Positions 49,497 to 59,340 of a DNA stretch of 64,000 bases are shown here, in pieces. This DNA comes from Whitmania pigra (lineage: Eukaryota; Annelida; Clitellata; Hirudinida; Haemopidae). The stretch is from the NCBI GenBank assembly GCA_021613335.1, contig JAJTWR010000299.1, positions 3,569,501 through 3,633,500 on the forward strand. The letters run 5' to 3'. A model generated the notes under the pieces. It saw only the letters and a program-made list of their open reading frames with translations. It was not told where the DNA came from and searched no databases. Numbering within the stretch: position 1 is the stretch's first letter; each line of letters starts with the position of its first letter. Position numbers and translations under genes: made by a program.

Positions 49497-52400
49497 ATGA
49501 GCGCCAGGCATTCGAGGAATTTAAGTTCAGGCGGATTACGTTCAAGTACCTCCACAAGACTCAGGGATTCCAACAACAGTTCTGAACTTTTCGATGGCGC
49601 GTCCTTTTCTTCCTCGCCCGACATTCATAAATATTCTACAGAAATTTTAGGAAGGAGAAGGAACCCTCCTCCATTTCGGCACGATGGTTCCTTCTCGAGT
49701 ATCTTCTTAAACGCAGGTCATCATGAAGAATTGAATAGAATTGAAAAGAAGAACCTGAAAATGGAAGAAGAACTTCTTCAGACTTTTAAATCAAGTTCAA
49801 GGACATCGAAAAGTCAAGAATTTAAAGATGAGTCGTCTCAGAACAGCACGTTTCCAAAAGGAAATAGTTCTCTCACCTTTCCAAGTTTTTCTAGCGTTGA
49901 ATCTAATAGACCTTCAGGTACATTTAGATTTACTTTAATAATTGCATGTGTTTTTTTTATAAAGTAACTTAACAACATTCCGACATGGTTTAATTCTTTT
50001 TCAGTTGCTACCAATTTAAATTCAAAAACTCAGTCCGACAATGAAGCCTCAGAGGTTTTATGAGATTAACTTATGAATTACTTAAAGTCCTCACTTAAAA
50101 GCAGAATGTTCATTTCCAGAGAGATTCGGTAAAACTCATACCAATCGGAGTTTATGATCTGGAACCCCTTACGCAAAATTCTCCAAATATTTCCATAAAT
50201 GCTACAAGTGATGTTCTCTATAACTAATAGCAATAATAAAATAAATATTTCAGCAATAATCGACACATCCTAATTTTCGCATAGCTGCTAGGATGAGCAG
50301 GAGTAAATCACTGGCAAGACCTGAAAGAAATAACAAGTATGAACACTTTCCGGAGATTTTGATAATGCCGCGCGATGTAAGAGGAAAAAATATCCAGCTC
50401 TCCGATGTTAAAATATTTGAGAATGCTGCCTAATTCCTTACAAAAGTGAAAAAAAAAGCAGAAAAAATCTGAGATAAACATTTTGATATAATGTCTTGGA
50501 AAAGTCATATTTTTTTATTCACACTTTAGTGGTCTTCACCGTAAAACAAAGTTAAAGCCGCTGCTGACGTGACAATCAATTTCACAATCAGATCGCTTTA
50601 GTTGTTGCCAAAGTAACATGAGCAAGATTAACAATTCCAAGTCTTTCTAGCGTTGAATCTAATAGAGTCTATTAAATAGACTGTCGGGTATATTTATGTA
50701 TATCATTTATGATGAGCCATTTTGACAATCACAATACATCGAATAATTTATAGAAATGTATAATAACAATATATTGCAAATTACTAAATAATAAATCTGT
50801 GTCACACCACGACTCCACAAAAATATTCATCAGTAAATTAATAAGTTGTTCTTTTTCAATTTCATCGCAGCCACAATTTTTCCCCTTTGAAAGGACAATC
50901 GTTTGCAAACGGAGATTGTTTCCAAAAGTTTTGTAAGTTTATGTTTGCTTATCCATTATTCACGTACTTTGGATTTCGTAGGAAAAAGTTCTGGGAATTC
51001 TAGTTCTGGACGACTTATTAGTTTTAAAATATAATGCTCAGATGTTAATACATGCTTTTATAGAAATAAAAAAAAACAGCATATTATGTTGTTTATTGAA
51101 TATTAAGTTTTGCTTATTAGACATTCTCAAATACTTATGCACTAGAATTTTTGCCTTAGGCACTAAATATGTTGTCAATATTGTAAAAATTGTGACTTAC
51201 TTGACTTCCATTTTTATCAATTTTTAAATGCTTAGTTTAATATTTTATGTTACCTTATATAAAACAATTATGCAAGGATTAATTTTTTAATGAATAATAA
51301 CAGTGTTTTTAATATTGACACAGCTCAAATCAACAACAATAGCAATTTGGATTCCTGGTACAAACCAAATTTCTCCAGAGATTGCGGTATGACAATATTT
51401 TCTTTGCATGGCATTTAAAGGCTGAAAGTTATTTATAATTGGACAATTGCAATTCATTGTAATCTATCTCCTGATAATTATGGATAATTGTAATTTATCG
51501 TCTGATAACTTTAAAACAAACACGAAAATTATTTTTTTCAAACAATAAGCACTTACGGAGATTCATTTTTCAGGGACTAAGGGATTTTTTTTGAGAAAAT
51601 CATTTGAAAAATCATCAGGCTCCTGTGCATTGTTGATGGAGCCGGTGGAGATCCACAAGCCATTCTGTCGGTTGACGATTAGCAATTGCCTCAGAGCTAC
51701 AAAGGGACAAAAAATGAGTTGAGACTAATAAATATAGAAATTTGTTAAGGGGTAATTTCCGAATGTGGAGATAACGCTCCGCATGCATCGGACAGTCATC
51801 AGTTGTTGTCATGCGGAGCGTTTCCTATCAAAGATGTAACTCAGCAGACACATCAAAGTGCAATTATTATTAGTTAACTCCCTAGATCTGAGGAGTCCGA
51901 CATTCTGCGTGAAATGACCTTTGTGGTCCTAGTAACGGAATTTGCAAAGATGAAAAGACTGAAAGTGCGACCACTTTAACATTAGGCGTTTAGTAAAGAC
52001 GTAAACTACTTGGCAGGAGACTAGGTCAAAGGTGTCACAATGACAACGCTGTACATAAAGCACCGTACTGTCAGATTGTGCGCGCGACTGCAATAAATCT
52101 ATTTGAAGCACTCTAAGATGCTAGTAAAATTTTTTATAGTTGGTCGATGGAGAAAACAAATTAACTGGCTATTGAACTGATGATGCAATTATTTTCAGCA
52201 ATCAACTATTTGATGAACATGCCGAGAGGATACTTCGTGCTGAGAAAAAGTTCAACACATCCTGCTTCTTATGTGCTTGCTTTGAAGACTGAAGCAAATT
52301 CGGCACATACGTATCTTAAAGGTTGGAAAATCTTTTAATAAGAATTGACTAACTACAAGCTATTAACAAACTACTCTTGACTGAGTTTCATCAGAGGTTT

Positions 52401-55394
52401 GGTTCAAAGTTAATGGGTGTGCAATCCATAACCTCGAAATTTTCAGATAAGGCTCCAGTTTCAATCAAACATTTCCTCATCGATGCAAGCCTGAAAGGAT
52501 TTCGATTCAAGGGCTTTGCAAATGAACCTGAATTTGGTCAAATATCTGTGTTTTTTTCTGTTAAAAGGTCACTTGAAATTATATTTATAAACATCGAAAT
52601 TCCAGAAAGTTTAGAAGCTCTTGTGGAGCATTACAAAAAGAATGATGCAATACTTCCTTGTAAATTAGCAGGCGATATGCATGGTTGGTGAATCTGACAG
52701 TTTACTGTTAATTTTTGGTTTATTGTGCCAAACAGCGCATGTACCAGTTGTTGAAGTGACTTTGGCATTAATTAATTTATTAATTTAAATATTATTATAA
52801 TTAAACTGTTTAATATCTAATTAAATTACATTAAATCTTATTTAAATGAAACTTCGAGGGGAAATTATGTTGCCTGGCGCTTTGCGGTCCCCTCGCGCAA
52901 CAAATCAGTACCAAGTATGGATCTTTCTGAGATGTCATCTAAAGTAGGGACGTCATTTCAGCTTCTTCCAGAGGACAAACCTCAACTTGATGAGATGATC
53001 TTTTCTTTCCTTCTCGCCAAAGGTCTGGGAGCAACAGCCACTGAACAGTGTTGCTCCCCTTCCTCCCCTCACCAAAATAACCGATCCAAAGACACTCTCT
53101 TTAAACCACAAATTCTCGTATATGCCGTCAGTTATGGAAAGCCTATTCCCATAAATAACCTTTAAATTGCATCAACATCCTCAAGATTTTAGAATTATTT
53201 TTTAACTAACTGAACTCTTTCAAGTTTATTATATAGCAGATCGCAGCGTATTCCAATGGAAGCAGAAAAATTCTCCAGTAGAATTTGATCTCCAGTACAT
53301 GACGTCTGTCTTTACTGAGGTCGATTCGTGCCTCGATGCGATGAAACGAGCCTTCGATATTTGTTACAACAACAGAAACAGAATAAAAAGGCTATTGGTT
53401 CTTTCTCAGTTCAATTCAGCTGGAGTCTCATTCCTCTGCGAAGGAAAGCTGTGAGCACATTGTAAACTTATTTTTTATTCAAACAAAGCATTTGAAATGT
53501 ATCATTTACTGATTACTAATTATTTATTGAAATAAGACACAATCGATATAGATAGTTTAAGTATATATTCATTCTAAAACATTACATAACACATCCATAT
53601 TGTCGGACGTGAAGCTTCCCTTGGAGGACAGGATTGGAGTTACCATTTGAAAAAAAGAAAGATACTGTGAATAGAACAAAGAATACAAAGTGTGGTTGTA
53701 CTAAAAAGAAGTATGAGCAAGATATTCCACATAAGCATTGACAATGATCTCATTAGTAAAACAAGGACCGAGGTTATGATATCTAATGACACAGAGAAGG
53801 CGATATGGACGGGGAGCGAATATTTTTAAAAACTCATTTTACTCGAGGAACAACTCGGAGAGCTGCTTTGCTCGAACGAGATTTACGTGCAGTTGGAGCC
53901 ATTCTTGTACTGGTCACGTACCTGATTACAATCAATCACGAAGTTGAATCGCGAGTCGGCAAGTCTACTCAGGCTATTTAAACTGATCAGCGAACCCGGC
54001 CCGGATAGTGACATTGCGTTTAGGGCGATACGTCCAGCGAGGGGCTATCCCTCTGAGGATCCCTTCTGGAGTTTCAATTTCTATCGATCTAAGTTTAAAG
54101 GGAAATGCATTTTTAAAAATAAATTTTGACTAAGTTTTTGACATTCTTTAAATTCTTTAATTTAATGAGCATTGAGTACAGCTGCAAGCATTAGTATAAT
54201 TTAGTTAAATTATTCAATCATCACTTAACTAATATCAGAAAAACATTACAATCATAACATGTGATGTGATCCGTATAGATGTAATGTAATGATTAATTTT
54301 AGTATCAATAAAATATCACTTTATATCTTAGATCTCACTTAAAAAGTTTCTACACATACGATGAAATTGTGCTATGCTGTGTCGACCCATTTGTCAGGCA
54401 GTAAGTGTCGAAAGTTTATGATTTCAATGATTGCCTCACTAACAAATTTTGTGTTTTCTTCAAAGACTTACATCGCCTATCGATTATGAAGGAAAACTCA
54501 CTTCGTAAGCATTTGCATTGTTCAATGTTGTAAGTTATTATTTACGGGGACCCACCAAAACAGCTTTGTCAAAATAGTTCGAGTCAAAACAGCTCAATAA
54601 AATTTGTTTAAAAATTTATTTAACTAAATCAAAATGTAATACATTAGTTACATTACATTTCGAGATTGTAAGAAATTCCACATAGATATTCGAGAGTTTC
54701 TGTTTTGCCGTAAGCAATCCAAGGTTCTGTCTTTGTCTACCAACGTAGTGTCTCCCCAGTAACCGAGTGCTGCATCAATTTCCATCGGACGTTTGGAACA
54801 AAACTTAAATTCACAAACATCTTGAGGTGGACACGGATGTTTTATAGCGGTCTGCCAGACAAAGTTCCCGCTCTATTCTTAAGGCTCTTCTCTTTTATCT
54901 TGTAGAAGGATGTAGATCCGATTTCTGGGAAGACTGACATCGCGTAATTCCAGGCAGGTAACAGACACTCAGAAGCACAGAAGTACTGAACTGACGTCTT
55001 CGTAATCTTGTTACAACCTGAGGCAACACAGTTTATCTAATCTAATGTGACTAATTTAGTCAAACCGTTTTTTAACTACATTTTATTGAACTGTTTTGAC
55101 GGGTCGATTTTGTCTTGGGCTAATTTTGCTGGCATGCTATTTTGTCGGGGTGCCATTATTTAATTCATCATCTCTGAAAACTGAGATATTTATATATATT
55201 TTAAGCATTATAAATTATGATCTAAATAACAAATAAATTTAACTTTAAGGATGTGTGGGTTTTTAACGAGAGGTTCATCAATGGAAGGAGATGGATGTGT
55301 GCATATATTCACCATGCAGAATATGAACGAAATGACTCGATTTATCAATAAAATCATGAACAGCAAGGAATCAAAAATGATTTCATTTCATTGA
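49497..55394 (+). CDS. Short tensin (SH2-PTB), CTEN/tensin-4-like
   Basis: Adaptor that links integrin tails to the actin cytoskeleton. Exons read: 49497-49917, 50005-50054, 50871-50932, 51324-51386, 52199-52321, about 52359-52536, 52606-52683, 53240-53452, 54332-54400, 54466-54504 and 55250-55394. The first exon is Ser-rich and disordered. The SH2 domain starts SWYKPNFSRDCAINYL, has GYFVLRKSS with the phosphotyrosine-binding Arg, HFLIDASLKGFRFKG, and ends ALVEHYKKNDAILPCKLAG. The PTB domain follows: FDLQYMTSVFTEVDSCLDAM, FYTYDEIVLCCVDPF, CGFLTRGSS and VHIFTMQNMNEMTRFINKI. There is no PTEN-like phosphatase/C2 part or actin-binding region, as in tensin-4. One exon between 50054 and 50871 is probably missing from my model, because phases do not match there (length must leave remainder 2 on division by 3). 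Confidence 0.82.
54545..55154. mobile_element. 610-bp non-autonomous DNA transposon, MULE-like
   Basis: Lies in the last tensin intron. Exact 8-bp target duplication ATTATTTA at 54537-54544 and 55155-55162. The ends are inverted: CGGGGACCCACCAAAACAGC on the left and, read backwards, GGCACCCCGACAAAATAGC on the right, with similarity continuing for some 80-90 bases (for example CAAAACAGCTCAATAAAATTTGTT against CAAAACAGTTCAATAAAATGTAGTT). The less AT-rich middle may derive from a transposase gene. Length of the duplication and the long inverted ends suggest a MULE, but the family is inference. Confidence 0.8.
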
Positions 55395-55787
55395 CTAAAT
55401 GAATCTCATTCAAATGTAATTATTTTATTTTGCTTTTATGTCGCAAGCTTATCTACATTGTGTGTCACCCAATAAAATCATTCCTTCGAGGATCCAATAT
55501 TTTGGTCTGCCGATTGTCTAAGCAAAAAATTAGCAGGTGGTCTACAAAAAAATAACGCATAATGTTCCACAAATTGTTTAATGTGTTTGATTTTCATGTT
55601 AGTTAGTTAAATATGCTTTAGTTTACATTAGTTTATTAATAAAAGAGAGTAAAAGTGAACCAAAATTAGGTTTGGAATCTCTTTCTTTATTCTGAGTTCC
55701 ATGGAATGTGAGTTTTGTCTAAGTCGATGACATTAATAGTTTTATTTCATCAGACAAATGCAATTTGATCATCATAACATCTTCAAG

Positions 55788-55930
55788 GCGTGCAGGCTGG
55801 CCGAAAGGGTAGCGTTCCTGCATGCGGCGGTAATAACAACAATCGTTATGTGTCGCGTTCGTGATCGCAACCCAGCCTGCACTGCCAGGGAGCGCCCTCG
55901 GGAAGGGGCGCTACATAAATGGTGGATTGA
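55788..55930 (+). repeat. SINE with tRNA-like head (copy 3 of 3, best preserved)
   Basis: Starts GCGTGCAGGCTGGCCGAAAG, close to a tRNA-Leu/Ser 5' half including an A box (TGGCCGA.AGGGTAG). A B-box-like GCGTTCGTGATCGCAACCC follows about 50 bases later. GTGCAGGCTGG and CCAGCCTGCAC form an 11-bp inverted pair like an acceptor stem. The body has a hairpin AGCGCCC/GGGCGCT and ends CTACATAAATGGTGGATTG. Confidence 0.65.
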
Positions 55931-56619
55931 TTAAGAAAAAAATGGGCTAGATATAAAATTTGCAATGATACACGACTATTTGAATGTGAAAAGTTTGAAG
56001 CGAAATTTGACTGACGCTGTTATCTTAACGGTTTTCATATCAAGAATTCTAATAATTGCATTCTATTTCCATTCAAGCGATTGCTGTTTCCTATTGGATT
56101 GGCTTTGCAATGACAATAAACAAATCTCAAGATTGCGAGAATTGATTGCTGGAATCAATTTAGAGACTCCGTGCTTTTCCGTCAACTATATGTTGCCTGC
56201 TCTCGAGTGGGATCTAAATAATCTATATATAATATGTTTTCCCAGAAGTAGTGACAAAGAATATTGTATATTCACAGGATCTTAACAATGGCGTACAAAA
56301 TGTTCTTGCCATACCGCCCTCCCCCTTCTCTTGATCGTTAACAATACCTTTAACCTTACCTATCGTTAACCTTCAGAATTTCGAAAAACTCCCAAGTATT
56401 TTTTTTTCTGGAACTACAATCAAATTAAACAAAATACAAACAAAATTTCTGCGCTTTACTTTTCGCAAAGTTTTTTTAATAATAATGGTTTCAAAATTCA
56501 GTCCATCGGCATGTTCCCTCAAGTGTGATGGTGAAGATCCAAAGGTTATGCTTTATAAGGTCGACGTCATTAAGCAATAGATTAAGCGAATTAATTAAAT
56601 ATGAAAGGAGATACCCGGT
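55931..56619. other. Gap: unassigned sequence
   Basis: A 106-codon open frame (55965-56285, +) with a hydrophobic middle has no recognisable domain, no intron context and no family match that I know, so I do not call it a gene. The rest is featureless. Confidence 0.35.
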
Positions 56620-57445
56620 AATGTTGCTTGCCAAAAAGCGTCAAAATAACCGATGATCACTAATTATATTTTAATTAAATAATTATATTATATTAATAAA
56701 TTATAATTATATTATATCAATTGATAATATAATATTAATAGTATATTATTATATAATTATATTATATAAATTAATAAATGAGAATTTACATGCACGTGAT
56801 TTGGTGGATTTTTTTACAGCAATTGATATTTGATATTGTTAACAGCAATACGTGTTTGCTAACAACAGAAGGCATTTTTGGCTTCCATCCATGTTTTCAG
56901 TCTCCCCTTGAAACGCCATAGTCTTATCTGGAATGAACTCCAGCTTCATCAGCATTAAAATTGTTCCGACTCTCATAGCTATATGTTCATTTGAGTGTTC
57001 AGCTATGAATCCACTTGCTCTGGTTGAACCGCAGCGCTCTCTCCATACATTGAAGACAACGTTGTGTCTCTTTTGAAACGATCAAGTTTCCCCTGACTTG
57101 CTTTAAAATCATAGTTTCCTAACTTGGTAGCAAAGATGTCCGCCTTCCCCATCGGCAAAGGACCATTGACGGATTGAACCATTAAAGCACATCATCGTAG
57201 ACATCGTTTGTGTTCAGCAACTGCAAGTTTTTTCTTGCTGGATTAAAGACATACTTATCGGACAAATGGCGGTTTGTCATGGCGGCTCTTTTCTCCATCA
57301 CAAAATGGTGCTTGCTCGAATTCCATGCTGACGACTAACATCTGCCGGCTTTGTACCTTTTTCTAGCTGCAGTATGATTTCATACTTTTTCTCTATTGAA
57401 TTATTTGTCCAGTTTTCTCTTAACATCTCCAGACATTTTTAGAAA
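56620..57445 (-). mobile_element. Second, degenerate Tigger-like relic
   Basis: Read on the minus strand, 57010-56910 contains CTATGAGAGTCGGAACAATTT and TAATGCTGATGAAGCTGG, clearly related to 48199-48245 of the other Tigger copy, followed by GGCGTTTCAAGGGGAGACTG. The segment 57050-57190 corresponds to the helix-turn-helix part. The left edge has AAAAAGCGTCAAAATAACCG, like the subterminal part of copy 1. An AT-rich palindromic insert occupies 56660-56775. Confidence 0.7.
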
Positions 57446-57805
57446 GAATAAAATAATTTAGGTCTTTTTATACCGTGTGTACAATATTGTTATCAAAAAA
57501 TTAACCTGCTTTGCTGATATGCAGAAATGTCAAATCACAGATGAGCTTTTGAAAGAAATTTCATAATGAGGTGGATGATCGAAGTTATCGTTTAAAAGTT
57601 TATCAGGGTCAAAATTATGTGCGACTAGAACAAAGCGAATACCCATCATTTTTATTACTCAATAAAGTTTATTAATTAAATATAAGTAAAATTTTAAGAC
57701 ATTTTAATTTTTTAGGACTTCCCATGCTTTGTTTTGTTTTTGTTGAGAACTTTTTAGTAACAAAATTCAAGTTTTAGAAGTTTAGGACTTTTTATACCGT
57801 GTGTA

Positions 57806-58047
57806 TGTTGAGTTTGTCATAACTAATGTCTGATGATGGAATAAATACAAAGTTGTATCAGAAGGTTAATGTAGTTTATTTAAACTAAATAAACATCTAA
57901 GAAACGACTAAGAAACTACGTAAGAACTCGACTCGACGAACTACACGACAACGGCAATCAAAACAGTTTAGAACTAGCTAAGCGTCCCCAGACAACAAAA
58001 CATAGATACATATATCATATTAAATCACACATAGTTTAAACTCAACA
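57806..58047. mobile_element. Solo LTR, copy 1
   Basis: 242 bp beginning TGTTGAGTTT and ending AAACTCAACA, flanked by the exact 5-bp duplication GTGTA (57801-57805 and 58048-58052). It contains AATAAA near its left end. The corresponding empty site reads CCGTGTGTACAA at about 57475-57486. TG...CA ends with a 5-bp duplication fit an LTR retrotransposon left as a solo LTR. No internal region is present. Confidence 0.85.
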
Positions 58048-58376
58048 GTGTACAACATTTTTATCTAAAAATTAACCTGCTTTGCTGATATGCAGAAATG
58101 TCAAATCACAGATGAGCTTTTGAAAGAAATTTCATAATGAGGTGGATGATCGAAGTTATCGTTTAAAAGTTTATCAGGGTCAAAATTATGTGCGATTAGA
58201 ACAAAGCGAATACCCATCATTTTTATTACTCAATAAAGTTTATTAATTAAATATAAGTAAAATTTTAAGACATTTTAATTTTTTAGGACTTCCCACGCTT
58301 TGTTTTGTTTTTGTTGAGAACTTTTTAGTAACAAAATTCAAGTTTTAGAAGTTTAGGACTTTTTATACCGTGTGTA

Positions 58377-58618
58377 TGTTGAGTTTGTCATAACTAATGT
58401 CTGATGATGGAATAAATACAAAGTTGTATCAGAAGATTAATGTAGTTTATTTAAACTAAATAAACATCTAAGAAACGACTAAGAAACTACGTAAGAACTC
58501 GACTCGACGAACTACACGACAACGGCAATCAAAACAGTTTAGAACTAGCTAAGCGTCCCCAGACAACAAAACATAGATACATATATCATATTAAATCACA
58601 CATAGTTTAAACTCAACA
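58377..58618. mobile_element. Solo LTR, copy 2 (product of the tandem duplication)
   Basis: Same 242-bp sequence with the same GTGTA flanks, exactly 571 bases after copy 1. Because flanks and host monomer are duplicated with it, it arose by duplication of the array and not by a second insertion. Confidence 0.85.
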
Positions 58619-58719
58619 GTGTACAACATTTTTATCTAAAAATTAACCTGCTTTGCTGATATGCAGAAATGTCAAATCACAGATGAGCGTTTGAAAGAAA
58701 TTTCATAATGAGGTAGATG

Positions 58720-59060
58720 AGCAACAAGGCCTGATGAGATTTTGAAAGATTTTTTTGGGGTTTTGTCTGTAGACGATAAAGATGTCTGAAAGTGTACCTA
58801 AAAGGGATTTCTGAGTTTTCTGATTTGACCTGTTGAATTTGGCCATATCAGGAGACATTTGAGCATTTCCCCACATTTTCATCAGCTATTAGAAGATTCT
58901 TGCTGAAGCCAATTGGAACAGCCGCAGTTGAAAAGACTTTTCAACAATTAACATAATCTTGACCAGCGAGTAGTCGATTATCGATTTCAGGTGCTTGTAC
59001 TTGTACTCGTACCTGAACCGCGAATAGGTGTACTTGTGCTTGAACCTCCAGTACTGTTCC
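58720..59060 (+). mobile_element. hAT transposase C-terminal relic
   Basis: Near 58895-58950 one frame reads RFLLKPIGTAAVEKTFQQL, similar to the P-x-(T/S)-x-x-x-E-R-x-F-S dimerisation line of hAT transposases. It is followed by the TTTCAGGTGCTTGT motif shared with 12200-12265. Badly broken. Confidence 0.35.
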
Positions 59061-59340
59061 CATTTATTGAAAATTATGTTTATTAACGCTTATATTTTAG
59101 TTGGAATTTTGAACAGAAACTTAGCAAGGTTATAAGTTTCTCCCTGTTCATATTGTTCACATTGTTCATTTGACAAGATCTTGGCAACCAATTAAGTTCA
59201 AATCGTTTAATGCACCTTTTATTGAACCAGTACATATAATGGTCGCTTTGGGGGATTGCTGGAGAAAGGACGGGCAACAGCCAACTCACATGGCTCATTG
59301 AGTCATTTTTTGCTGCAATGTTAAGCTGTCCCTAATAGGC

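Larger units (their letters stand above)
57462..58715. repeat. Tandem array of 324-bp monomers interrupted by an LTR, 571-bp higher unit
   Basis: The line TTAACCTGCTTTGCTGATAT occurs at 57501, 58072 and 58643, exactly 571 bases apart each time. The first two units are almost identical over their whole length, with a handful of substitutions; the third is cut off near 58715. Without the 242-bp LTR and the duplicated 5 bp the period would be 324, and the left edge (57465-57500) preserves the LTR-free junction. Confidence 0.92.

Noticed and set aside
55788..55882. Genuine tRNA-Leu/Ser gene
   Set aside because: The A and B boxes are degenerate, no consistent anticodon or D/T arms can be folded, and the unit continues into a repeated body found elsewhere.
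55965..56285. 106-codon open frame with a hydrophobic segment (+)
   Set aside because: No domain, no splice context, surrounded by transposon debris; chance frame is the simpler reading.
57462..58715. Two LTRs of one retrotransposon
   Set aside because: Only the 324-bp monomer lies between them, with no gag-pol, and each LTR has its own identical GTGTA pair, so these are duplicated solo LTRs.
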